A program made the position numbers and the translations under genes. The notes under the pieces were generated by a model that searched no databases, had not been told where the DNA came from, and saw nothing but the letters and a program-made list of their open reading frames with translations. Of a stretch of 47,647 bases of DNA, positions 34,414-42,282 are shown piece by piece (the stretch's first letter is position 1; every line of letters begins with the position of its first letter). The stretch comes from a virus: positions 1 through 47,647 of the IMG/VR virus record IMGVR_UViG_3300027730_000044; one strand, 5' to 3'.

Positions 34414-35499
34414 TTAAGCTGAACAACCAAAGCACTCAAACTGAGAATCTTTTGGTTTATTAACCACTACTTCTGACACACTTAGTTTAGAATTCGCTTC
34501 CAATTTAGACTTGGTTCTGGTATAATATACACCAGTCTTTAAACCACCTTTCCAAGCGTACATCAAAGCACTAGCTATCTTACCATACTTTGCATCCATA
34601 TGGTATACATTTAATGATTGTGATTGGTCGACAAATTTATTTCTAATTATTGATAGGTCTAATAATACCCTTTGTGGTATTTCCCAAACATCCTTGTATC
34701 TAATTCTAATATCTTCTGGTATCTCAATGATATTTTGAACACTACCCTTGTTTCTAATCACTTTATCTATCATATTTGTATCCCATAGATTATTTTGAAC
34801 CAGTTCATTAACTAGATATTTGTTAATTACTAAAAACTCACCTTGACCAACACGCCTAGTGAAAAGGTTAGATGTCACAGGCTCAAATGATTCAAAAACA
34901 CCTAATAATATAGCAGAAGATGCTGTTGGCATAAGGGCGATTAATAAGCTATTATACATGGGTATTGGTTCACCAATTGGTTTCGGAGACCACCCTTCGA
35001 TATATGTTTCTCCTTTTGAATATGGACTACCTTCCCAAGCTGGATAGTTTTCACCTAATTCTTCAGCTAACTTCATTGATTCGTCAACAGCAGCCTTATA
35101 CATTGTTTCAAATATATCAGCATTCCATTTCTTGGCTTCATCACTTTCAAACGCTATCTTTTTCTTGGCAAAAAAGTCAGCTAATCCAGCAACACCAATA
35201 GCCAAAGCACGTTGGTCAATACCAGCCGATTTACTCCACTCATCACTCCACTTGTTTGTATCAATTACACGATTTAAGGCTCGTACAAGAACCCTAGTGG
35301 TTTTTTCGATAGTATCTAAGCTAGAATGTTCAGCTAAGTTTACTGATGCTAATGTGCATTGTGGTGTATATTGGGGTTTGGAAGCTTGGAAAATTTCGCA
35401 ATTATGTACTAATACATTATTAGCATAAAAATTATTAGTATTTTCCACTTGGATGTCATATACATCCATTCTTTTTTCTAGTTTGTTAATCTTAATCAT
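34414..35499 (-). CDS. nrdA: Split intein C-half + ribonucleotide reductase alpha C-terminal part
   Basis: 361 residues. Residues 1-33 are an intein C-terminal half (MIKINKLEKRMDVYDIQVEN onward; ending NNVLVHN, then Cys34 as the +1 nucleophile). Residues 34-361 are class I ribonucleotide reductase alpha starting CEIFQ. They carry the Glu of the active-site N-x-C-x-E motif, a redox Cys in PQCTLASVNL, the PTASSAILLGVFES loop, the YY pair for radical transfer (KTGVYYTRT) and the C-terminal CFGC shuttle cysteines (356 and 359). Together with the 36763-38238 product, trans-splicing would give a 716-residue enzyme. The piece is useless as reductase alone. No strong promoter lies directly upstream; it follows the endonuclease gene by 11 bases. 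Confidence 0.93.
   Translation of the reverse strand: MIKINKLEKRMDVYDIQVENTNNFYANNVLVHNCEIFQASKPQYTPQCTLASVNLAEHSSLDTIEKTTRVLVRALNRVIDTNKWSDEWSKSAGIDQRALAIGVAGLADFFAKKKIAFESDEAKKWNADIFETMYKAAVDESMKLAEELGENYPAWEGSPYSKGETYIEGWSPKPIGEPIPMYNSLLIALMPTASSAILLGVFESFEPVTSNLFTRRVGQGEFLVINKYLVNELVQNNLWDTNMIDKVIRNKGSVQNIIEIPEDIRIRYKDVWEIPQRVLLDLSIIRNKFVDQSQSLNVYHMDAKYGKIASALMYAWKGGLKTGVYYTRTKSKLEANSKLSVSEVVVNKPKDSQFECFGCSA
35401..35499 (-). other. Split intein C-terminal half (IntC, 33 residues)
   Basis: Encodes residues 1-33 with intein block F (VYDIQVENTNNFYANN) and block G (VLVHN), followed by the Cys34 extein nucleophile. The terminal His-Asn and +1 Cys needed for trans-splicing are all present. 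Matches the N-half at 36766-37074. Confidence 0.93.
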
Positions 35500-35510
35500 A
35501 ATTTGTATTT

Positions 35511-36710
35511 TTAACTGTTAATATATTCAAATTTAAATCCTTTGTATGTCTTATTTCTACCCTTACACACCGCTAAAACAGATGTTATTTTTCCATTCAT
35601 AAATTCAGCGGCAGATTTTAACGAATCAAAAATTAATTCATTACCTTCTTTATCTATTCTCTTTAATTTCCTCCGATTATTACCAATTTTAACATCAAAG
35701 TTATAATCTTCATTTTCCCACCTAAAAATATGTTCAAATGAATTATTTGTTTTACATTTTCTTCTGATAACGCCTTGATGAAAGCCAGTAAAATTACTAG
35801 CTTCAAATACATTATTAAATATAATTTCTTGTTCGGATTCAACACTTTCCTTATAATACACTAGTTTAGTAATCCTCACAATACCGTTTTTAGTTGTTTT
35901 AAACCCTCTAGGTGAATCATCAATAGGTTTTTTATAATCTAACCGTTTAGATTTAGTGTAAACTAATTCAGTATCAATATATTTAAAAAAATAACCCTTA
36001 TAACTACCACCATATTTAATACATCTATAAATTAAAGATTTAGTTTTAAATCCATATTTATTAAGTATCTCGTTAATATTTAAAATATCTATTTCTACTA
36101 ATGTTTTAGAATCAATCATAACAATTAAATGTTTAACTCTAGATTTAAAATTTTCTTTCATATTATCTATCCGTTCTTTAGTAAATTTTTTGCCTTTATT
36201 CCAATGAACATTGTTAATCTTAGCTAAATATGATGGGTTATTTTCTATCGACCTACCATACATAGGGTTTTTTCTACCTTTAGAGTTTTCACTATGTTTC
36301 TTTCTTATTTCTTCTTTTTTAGGGTTATTAGTAAAAGTGTCACCACCAGTGCCACCTATAACAATATTAGTTAATAAACCATCTTCAGTAAATCGACCAT
36401 AATGTTCAATTAATTCCTTTTCGACTTTAAACGCTTCATCTTCATTATCGGTCTCAAATATAATTTTAAAATTAGGTTTAAACCCTAAATCAATTAATTT
36501 TTTAATTGTATTAGTTTTATATGGGTTAATTTTACTACTGTGATTGTTTTTTAATGCATCAGTATAGTGTGTTAAATGTCGTTTTCTTTTATTTTTAGCG
36601 TTATAATCACCCTTACCAATATAGAAAGGTTTATAGTTTATTTCAGAGTAATTATTACTATAATCACCCATTACTCTATCGTCTAATAAAATGTAAATAT
36701 AATATCTCAT
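35511..36710 (-). CDS. GIY-YIG homing endonuclease between split-intein halves
   Basis: About 399 residues from the ATG at 36710; an in-frame ATG at 36731 would add seven residues (MYCIFIN) but lies in the loop of a large inverted repeat, so the internal start is preferred. GIY-YIG nuclease motifs YYIYILLDD and PFYIGKG are at the N-terminus, a NUMOD3-like NPMYGRSIENNPSYL segment is in the middle, and a NUMOD1-like domain (DSLKSAAEFMNG) is at the C-terminus. It lies between the gene pieces encoding the two intein halves of nrdA. It presumably cleaves intein-less nrdA and so mobilises the split intein and itself. It shares no frame with either half. Confidence 0.9.
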   Translation of the reverse strand: MRYYIYILLDDRVMGDYSNNYSEINYKPFYIGKGDYNAKNKRKRHLTHYTDALKNNHSSKINPYKTNTIKKLIDLGFKPNFKIIFETDNEDEAFKVEKELIEHYGRFTEDGLLTNIVIGGTGGDTFTNNPKKEEIRKKHSENSKGRKNPMYGRSIENNPSYLAKINNVHWNKGKKFTKERIDNMKENFKSRVKHLIVMIDSKTLVEIDILNINEILNKYGFKTKSLIYRCIKYGGSYKGYFFKYIDTELVYTKSKRLDYKKPIDDSPRGFKTTKNGIVRITKLVYYKESVESEQEIIFNNVFEASNFTGFHQGVIRRKCKTNNSFEHIFRWENEDYNFDVKIGNNRRKLKRIDKEGNELIFDSLKSAAEFMNGKITSVLAVCKGRNKTYKGFKFEYINS

Positions 36711-36722
36711 ATTAATAAATAT
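36711..36722 (-). promoter_or_regulatory. Late-promoter-like motif within inverted repeat
   Basis: Coding strand ATATTTATTAAT directly before the preferred start of the endonuclease gene (36710). It forms one arm of the inverted repeat at 36712-36766, so an RNA reading through would pair it with the other arm. Confidence 0.4.
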
Positions 36723-36766
36723 GCAGTACATGGTATAAAGTACACAACATGCTGCATATTTATTAA
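36712..36766. repeat. 15-bp perfect inverted repeat between nrdA N-part and endonuclease gene
   Basis: TTAATAAATATGCAG (36712-36726) and CTGCATATTTATTAA (36752-36766) are perfect reverse complements with a 25-base spacer that contains a further GTAC...GTAC pair. The repeat covers the stop codon of the nrdA N-part (36763-36765) and ends one base before the endonuclease start. It could be a transcription attenuator or a translation-blocking hairpin. There is no G/C-rich stem or clean T-tract, so it is not a standard terminator. Confidence 0.8.
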
Positions 36767-38238
36767 TTAAAGTTAGTATCTAATTCATCATCTTCAAGTA
36801 AATCACAAGCCATAACATAACCTCTATTTACGGTATAGATTTGATGGTCTGGTGTACAAACTATTTTAATACCTTTTTCTTCATCAACTACTTCAATTAC
36901 TTCAGCGTTTTCTTTAGTTTTAATTGCACCTAATATTGGTTGAAAAGTATTATCTTGACTCAGTACAAATAAGTTCTTATCATTTTCAAATCTATCGGTA
37001 ATATCCCCCAAGGTTACCTTTTCAATACCCCCATTTTCGTTAATTATAGTTATAATAGTTTCACCATCCAAACAACATAAATTTGATTGTTTTATCGGAC
37101 CAATATTACTTTGCATATTACGCTTATTAGCGTTATCTTTAAACATAACATATGGTCGACCACTTTCCACCTGAGACTTTATTATTGAATCAAAGATATC
37201 TTTAGGGTTAACTTTTTTACCTAATCCTAAATCAACCGCTTTTTGGTATTCTTCATCAAATTCGGAACCCCATAGGTCATAAAGTGGTTTTAAGCCAGCT
37301 TTTTTTAAGTCATTAGGGCAAAATAAATACCAAGCTTCATTATTCTCCAATTTCTTCATGAAAAGGTCATTTATAATAACCGATGTGAATAAATCACGAC
37401 TTCTCATTTGCTCATCACCAATGGGTAATGTTAAGTTAAGGAAATCAAAGATATCCCTATGCCATAGAGATAGATATAAAGCACAACTACCAGAACGAGA
37501 ACCTTGCTTATAAAATCGCATCTTGCTCTGAACCATATCGGCTAACCTAACTACACCACCAGCGTTGCCTTGGAACGATTCTACGATACTCTCTTTGCTT
37601 CGTAATGGGTCAATCAATAGTCCAATGCCAGAACCCTCCTTAGAGGCCGCAGAAATCTTTGTAAGCGTGTTTTCAATTCCTTCAAATGAATCATCTTCTA
37701 AGTGTGTAAGATTACAACTAATCATACCACCTCTTTTATCGATACCAGCGTTTGTATATGTTGGTGTTGCAAAGTTACCTCTTTTATTGGTTAATTCTTC
37801 CAATAATGCAGACTTAGACTTATCATCGTCACCAAATAAATGATTTGCAACCCTTAGATACATACAAGAAGGTAATTCAATTGGGGTTTTCTTATCATCC
37901 CTCATTGAATACTTGCTTAAGAATGTAGTTGCGGCAAAAAAATCATATGTTAAGTCAACTGGTTGTAATTCCTTATTAATTAACTTAGATTGACGGCTTA
38001 ATAAAATACGGCCACCTAATAAAGAATAATCTGGGTGTTGTATTATCTTATCAGCCGATTTAAACGCTATTATTTCATCAATTTCCGTTGTTGTGATATT
38101 ATCACTAATCAATGGTATTACTTCTTGAAATAAAAGGTCGCTATCAACCAGTAATCCAGCAGCTTGTGTCTTGATTCTCGTAAGAATCTTATTAGGCATA
38201 AATGCCTGTGATGTTTTATCTCTCTTTAAAATTCGCAT
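36763..38238 (-). CDS. nrdA: Ribonucleotide reductase alpha N-terminal part + split intein N-half
   Basis: 491 residues. Residues 1-388 are class I ribonucleotide reductase alpha: an N-terminal ATP-cone-like region (MRILKRDKTSQAFMPNKI), the redox Cys in GGMISCNLTHLEDD, substrate-loop regions (GSGIGLLIDPLRS, GSRSGSCALYLS), ending PIKQSNLC with the catalytic Asn and Cys388. Residues 389-491 are an intein N-half starting at Cys389 (CLDGETIITI) with block B CTPDHQIY. It reduces ribonucleotides to deoxyribonucleotides with the beta subunit (38251-39204), after trans-splicing to the product of 34414-35499. It is 12 bases downstream of nrdB. Confidence 0.93.
   Translation of the reverse strand: MRILKRDKTSQAFMPNKILTRIKTQAAGLLVDSDLLFQEVIPLISDNITTTEIDEIIAFKSADKIIQHPDYSLLGGRILLSRQSKLINKELQPVDLTYDFFAATTFLSKYSMRDDKKTPIELPSCMYLRVANHLFGDDDKSKSALLEELTNKRGNFATPTYTNAGIDKRGGMISCNLTHLEDDSFEGIENTLTKISAASKEGSGIGLLIDPLRSKESIVESFQGNAGGVVRLADMVQSKMRFYKQGSRSGSCALYLSLWHRDIFDFLNLTLPIGDEQMRSRDLFTSVIINDLFMKKLENNEAWYLFCPNDLKKAGLKPLYDLWGSEFDEEYQKAVDLGLGKKVNPKDIFDSIIKSQVESGRPYVMFKDNANKRNMQSNIGPIKQSNLCCLDGETIITIINENGGIEKVTLGDITDRFENDKNLFVLSQDNTFQPILGAIKTKENAEVIEVVDEEKGIKIVCTPDHQIYTVNRGYVMACDLLEDDELDTNFN
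36766..37074 (-). other. Split intein N-terminal half (IntN, 103 residues)
   Basis: Encodes residues 389-491: Cys1 and block A (CLDGETIITI), a hydrophobic beta region, and block B with the Thr-x-x-His motif TPDH, ending DLLEDDELDTNFN then a stop. No endonuclease domain is fused. The splice junction is codon-exact between Cys388 and Cys389. Confidence 0.93.
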
Positions 38239-38250
38239 AGTTATATTTGT

Positions 38251-39204
38251 TTAAAAATCTTGTTCAAAAATACCCTCAGTACTTGTTGGTATGTCAACCC
38301 TAGTATATTCACCTTCTCTTTTCTCAAAGAAGTTATTCTTAGCTGATAAACCAATTCTAGACATATAGTCTAATGGGTTTGTAACCATAAATTCTCTTTC
38401 ACAACCGAAGTCATTAAGAACAATATCAGTAACATATTGTACGTACTTAACCATATCATTTTTTGTTAAGCCTTGTAGTCCGTCTGGCATACTATTTTCA
38501 ACAAAGACCTTCTCAACCTCATAACAACCCAATATAATATTTCGCAATTCATCCTTGGATAATTTATACTCATCTTTTAAATAATTGTTGTATAAATATA
38601 AAGCAAATTCATAGTGAGCTGTTTCATCACGTAAAATCAATTCATTCATGGCTGCAAGACCTGGCATTTTATTTCTACTTCTAAACCAGAAAACTCCAGA
38701 AAAAACGCTAGAAAAAGCTATACCCTCAACACAAGCAAACGCAACCAATCTATGTGAAAAAGACGGGTGTTGTATCCAAGTCTCAGCCCATTCAGCCTTT
38801 GTTGCAACAGCAACGTTGGTATCCATTGAATGGAAAAGTTCATCTCTTTCTGCTAGATTTTGTATAAACGTTTCAATCAATAAAGAATAACCATTTGCAT
38901 GTACTTGTTCGATAAACGTTTGGTGACCATAAAAATACTGTGCCTCTAGTATTTCAACTTCACGTAAGAAATTTGTAGCTAGATTATCAATGACCAATCC
39001 ATCAGATACCGCAAAAAATGCTAGTATATTCTTTAGGTATTGCTTCTCATTATCTTTTAGCTCATCATATTTATCCTTTGATAAATCAGTTTCTTCAGCA
39101 ACCCAAGTCTGGGATTCCGCACCTTTATATTTTTGCCATAAATCATTGTGAATGATTGGAAATATAACATATCTCTTCTTTAATGCTTTGTCTTTTAAAT
39201 ACAT
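38251..39204 (-). CDS. nrdB: Ribonucleotide reductase beta subunit, class I
   Basis: 317 residues of the ferritin-like NrdB fold. Metal and radical residues are visible: a carboxylate in WVAEETDLSKD (around residue 38), Glu99, His102 and Tyr106 in FIEQVHANGYS (E-x2-H-x3-Y), Glu in CVEGIAFSSVF and Glu/His in LILRDETAHYEF. It generates the tyrosyl radical used by NrdA. It precedes the fractured nrdA by 12 bases and follows the helicase gene by 14, so dNTP supply and replication are co-expressed. The C-terminus ends GIFEQDF, of the type that docks to NrdA. Intact, unlike the alpha subunit gene. Confidence 0.95.
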   Translation of the reverse strand: MYLKDKALKKRYVIFPIIHNDLWQKYKGAESQTWVAEETDLSKDKYDELKDNEKQYLKNILAFFAVSDGLVIDNLATNFLREVEILEAQYFYGHQTFIEQVHANGYSLLIETFIQNLAERDELFHSMDTNVAVATKAEWAETWIQHPSFSHRLVAFACVEGIAFSSVFSGVFWFRSRNKMPGLAAMNELILRDETAHYEFALYLYNNYLKDEYKLSKDELRNIILGCYEVEKVFVENSMPDGLQGLTKNDMVKYVQYVTDIVLNDFGCEREFMVTNPLDYMSRIGLSAKNNFFEKREGEYTRVDIPTSTEGIFEQDF

Positions 39205-39218
39205 TTTTTACTATTATT

Positions 39219-40625
39219 TTAATTACCGTTATTTAATGCTTCTCTTCTAAGTCTAGTTGCGTTCAACAAATCATTTACCCTTTGTTGGTTATTAACCTCA
39301 ACATCTTTTCTGTGCTCCACTTGTGTTCTTCCACTCTTAAATTCATTATTCTCAATTTGAATTGTTGAGTTATTAAATATAACATCCTCAAATATTAATC
39401 CATCCTTTCCAAATCTAGACTTTAATATTGCCATTGTTGCCGTACCGTCTTCCTTTTGGTCTAGTGACTTAGCAATGGACACGATAAAGTGGCCTATCTG
39501 TCCCTTTTTGATTGAACCACCCATTTGGTCAGATTCAACAACCGTAGCTTTAATACTTGAGCGATTTCCTTGTACAGCGGTCCAACCAGCAAGATTTAAT
39601 TCATCCAACATTGATTCAAATTCACGCATAACGCTACCCTCACCAATATTAGCATCATCATACCTTCTTGAAGGTGTCACACAATCAATATAATCTAATA
39701 AAATTATGTCAGGTCTAAAGCCTTCAGATATTTGTTTTCGTATATACTGGCGTATCATAGGTATTGTTGTACCAGCACTTGGAAATTTCTTTAGTTTAAG
39801 TGAACCTTTAGCGTTATTATTTTTTTCGTTTTTTAGATTAATTATATCATCAGTATGTAATGATAAATCATTTAAATCAATACCTGTCCAACAAGATAAG
39901 TGCTTACGCTGAATAACCTTTGGATTATCTTCAAAAAATATTTGTATAACATTATAACCATCATTCATAGCTGTATTAGCTATCTTAGTTATCATTGTGG
40001 TTTTGCCGACCCCGAATGGCGCTAAGATTAGAGCTAACTCACCCTTAGATAGACCACCATTCATTACCTCATCTAAAAAACTAATACCAGTTCTTATTGG
40101 TTGACGAAAATCATCTGATAATATTGATTCAATATTATCGAGAACATTGATAGTATCATCTTGATTATCACCATGTTCTAACGCCTTACGTAGTATTGAT
40201 TCACATTCATCATAACTCTCAAAATCACCCTTGTCAATTATTACTTGAATGGACTTTATTGATTTCTTTAACTCCTGTTGCTTACAGAACTTCATTGCAA
40301 TATCTTGAACCTTTAAGGTATCATGTAAACTGATATTCTTAATCTTGTTTAATTGAGATAAGGCATATTTTTGTTGAATATCGTCTTTAATATCGCCCAA
40401 TAATCTAAACTCAATACTACCCATATCAGGTATAATATCATCTTGTACCTTAGCATCTTTAATTGTTGCAACTATAACCCTTAAGTATGGGTCTGCAAAA
40501 TAATTTGGGTCAACAATTTCAATTATAGTCTCAGCAAACCTATTATCTGTTAATAATTGAGCAACAAATCTCATTTGGTAATCTAACCCTAAAAACCCTA
40601 AATTATCCCTATCTATTTTTGCCAT
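39219..40625 (-). CDS. DnaB-type replicative helicase (T4 gp41-like)
   Basis: 468 residues. RecA-type helicase core with Walker A APFGVGKTTM (202-211), the H1a-like segment QIFFEDNP, Walker B DIILLDYIDC (306-315), and the motif VQGNRSSIKATVVES typical of DnaB/gp41 motif H4. The N-terminal 170 residues would be the primase-interacting hairpin domain. It unwinds DNA at the fork and works with the primase at 9372-10328. A late-type ATATTTATAAT motif lies about 32-42 bases upstream, next to a hairpin formed by the end of the preceding gene. Strong assignment. Confidence 0.94.
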   Translation of the reverse strand: MAKIDRDNLGFLGLDYQMRFVAQLLTDNRFAETIIEIVDPNYFADPYLRVIVATIKDAKVQDDIIPDMGSIEFRLLGDIKDDIQQKYALSQLNKIKNISLHDTLKVQDIAMKFCKQQELKKSIKSIQVIIDKGDFESYDECESILRKALEHGDNQDDTINVLDNIESILSDDFRQPIRTGISFLDEVMNGGLSKGELALILAPFGVGKTTMITKIANTAMNDGYNVIQIFFEDNPKVIQRKHLSCWTGIDLNDLSLHTDDIINLKNEKNNNAKGSLKLKKFPSAGTTIPMIRQYIRKQISEGFRPDIILLDYIDCVTPSRRYDDANIGEGSVMREFESMLDELNLAGWTAVQGNRSSIKATVVESDQMGGSIKKGQIGHFIVSIAKSLDQKEDGTATMAILKSRFGKDGLIFEDVIFNNSTIQIENNEFKSGRTQVEHRKDVEVNNQQRVNDLLNATRLRREALNNGN

Positions 40626-40656
40626 AAAATTCTTCCATGTTAATTAAATTGTCGTT

Positions 40657-40667
40657 ATTATAAATAT
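40657..40667 (-). promoter_or_regulatory. Late-promoter-like motif ATATTTATAAT
   Basis: Exact ATATTTATAAT on the coding strand, 32 bases before the helicase ATG and right after the hairpin at 40670-40695. Confidence 0.45.
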
Positions 40668-40669
40668 AT

Positions 40670-40695
40670 AAAAGTATGGCTTAGGCCATACTTTT
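40670..40695 (-). terminator. Hairpin overlapping a stop codon, possible weak terminator
   Basis: Inverted repeat AAAAGTATGGC / GCCATACTTTT with a four-base loop that contains most of the stop codon of the 164-residue gene (40681-40683). On the minus strand the stem ends in TTTT and then TATATA, so the U-tract is weak. It separates that gene from the helicase gene. Confidence 0.55.
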
Positions 40696-41175
40696 GGTAT
40701 ATTTATTTCGACTAAGATACAATCTTATTTCAGCCATAATAGCTGGAATAATCTCTTTAATATCGACAGCATATCTAACCTTGGTTGGAAAATTATTACC
40801 ATTAAATGTTTGAAAACCAACACTTTGTTTGTCAATTTTTATCTCAAACTGAAAATTATCAAGCTTTTCAAAGTTATCTTTATATGGTTGTTCGAACGGT
40901 TCACCATATGGATTATACATAGACCATAAGTATTCTTTGCTTTTCTTCTTAAGGTAGTTTGGTATGATACCCATAGTACCAAAATCACCATTATCCATAC
41001 CGCAAATAGCATCCATTAATTCGGCCATTTCAGTAGAATTAATAGACTTATCGTTAAAATCTCGTATATCAAAATACCTCTGGCAGATGATATGGTTATT
41101 AATGTAAAGGATGAACTCAAATCTTTGCTCAACAAATTTTCTTGGTTCTGATGTTTTAGCTGTTAATGTTGCCAT
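40681..41175 (-). CDS. Hypothetical protein in the replication cluster
   Basis: 164 residues, mixed alpha/beta, with no known motif. It begins MATLTAKTSEPRKFVEQRFE, contains aromatic-rich stretches (LWSMYNPYGEPFEQPY) and ends in a basic helix (EIRLYLSRNKYTKS). No zinc motif, membrane helix or nuclease signature. Because it lies between the FEN-type nuclease (27-base gap) and the replicative helicase (55-base gap), a role in replication such as a helicase loader (the position of T4 gp59 function) is conceivable, but nothing in the sequence shows that. Its stop codon lies in a hairpin loop. Confidence 0.65.
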   Translation of the reverse strand: MATLTAKTSEPRKFVEQRFEFILYINNHIICQRYFDIRDFNDKSINSTEMAELMDAICGMDNGDFGTMGIIPNYLKKKSKEYLWSMYNPYGEPFEQPYKDNFEKLDNFQFEIKIDKQSVGFQTFNGNNFPTKVRYAVDIKEIIPAIMAEIRLYLSRNKYTKSMA

Positions 41176-41202
41176 GTTTTAGTTTTTTTTTTAAGTTAAT
41201 TA

Positions 41203-42252
41203 TTAAATGTTATTTTCTCTTTCAATTAGTTTCTTAAATGGTATTAAAAATTCGGCATATCTAGCTTCACCAAATACCCTATCTAGACCATCTCGTTTCA
41301 TCATCTTAAGGACATTCTTAAGGTCCCTACCAGAATCATTTAGAGTACCATCTATTAAGGTTTCCAATTCCTCTATCCCATTATCTGTTAACATGGGTCT
41401 AGTTAAATTTACGAGCCTTTCATTTATCTCATAAATATTTTCTTTCTGTACCCCATCGGTAATCTTATTGATGATATTGTCTAGTACCTTAAGTGGTTTC
41501 TTTTTAAGAATTAATCTTTCTGTTTGTTGTTGCTTAGCTAATTCTATTACCTCATCAATAGTTAATACTCGTTCCTTTATCTCTGGAAATAATTTAATTA
41601 GCGTATCTTCACCTAAGCCCTTGATACCTTTGATGCTATCACTTCGGTCACCGACCATGGTTTTAAGTAAGACTGAATTTCCCTTATGATGGGTAAAATG
41701 TGTTGAAAAATTGTTTGAATCTACGTAGACTTTTAAATCTAAGAAATAAATGCGTATATCATCAGATATCAGCTGTAGAAAGTCTCTATCTGACGATGCA
41801 ATTGTAATCTTTTCGTTAATATCACGGTTTAGACAATAATGAGCAATAAAATCATCGCTTTCAATGACCTCATCTTTTAGTTGTCTGATATATAAATCAT
41901 TTAAGTATTCCCAAACCAATTTGCGTTGGTTTAACTCGCTAAGGTCATCTGGTTGTGTACCATTCACGAAATCTTTACCTCGGTCACTCTTATATGGTTC
42001 ATATATCTCATACCTAAGCTTACCACTAAAGTTACCATCCCAAAAGACATATACCCTATGGTATAAGTCTTCGGTTAATATCTTGCGTAGTATAACAAGG
42101 AATGATGATAAACCACCTATGTGTTGACCATTATGGTTGTATTCGTTTTTAGCACCAAAATATCCTAACTTAAATAAGGAATTTCCGTCTACCAATAATG
42201 TATTTTGTATTTTTAATCTAGGTACACCATTACGTGGTGGTCTTTTGTTCAC
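41203..42252 (-). CDS. 5'-3' exonuclease / RNase H (FEN family, T4 Rnh-like)
   Basis: 349 residues. FEN-family motifs: LLVDGNSL with Asp22, FWDGNFSGKLRYEIYEPYKS (the arched basic region), EVIESDDFIAHYC, the helix SSDRDFLQLI, and the helix-hairpin-helix GDRSDSIKGIKGLGED. The acidic residues bind the two metal ions that remove RNA primers and 5' flaps during Okazaki fragment maturation. It lies 30 bases downstream of the recombinase gene in the same replication operon. Length fits T4 RNase H better than a fused PolA exonuclease. Confidence 0.92.
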   Translation of the reverse strand: MNKRPPRNGVPRLKIQNTLLVDGNSLFKLGYFGAKNEYNHNGQHIGGLSSFLVILRKILTEDLYHRVYVFWDGNFSGKLRYEIYEPYKSDRGKDFVNGTQPDDLSELNQRKLVWEYLNDLYIRQLKDEVIESDDFIAHYCLNRDINEKITIASSDRDFLQLISDDIRIYFLDLKVYVDSNNFSTHFTHHKGNSVLLKTMVGDRSDSIKGIKGLGEDTLIKLFPEIKERVLTIDEVIELAKQQQTERLILKKKPLKVLDNIINKITDGVQKENIYEINERLVNLTRPMLTDNGIEELETLIDGTLNDSGRDLKNVLKMMKRDGLDRVFGEARYAEFLIPFKKLIERENNI

Positions 42253-42282
42253 ATTTACTTTTTTAGTTAGTTAAAAAATAAC

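Noticed and set aside
36708-36731. ATG at 36731 as the endonuclease start
   Set aside because: It lies in the loop of the inverted repeat and adds only MYCIFIN; the GIY domain begins right after the internal ATG at 36710.
34414-38238. The two nrdA pieces as a decayed pseudogene
   Set aside because: Both pieces keep all recognisable catalytic residues, the intein junctions are codon-exact, and no frameshifts are seen within either piece.
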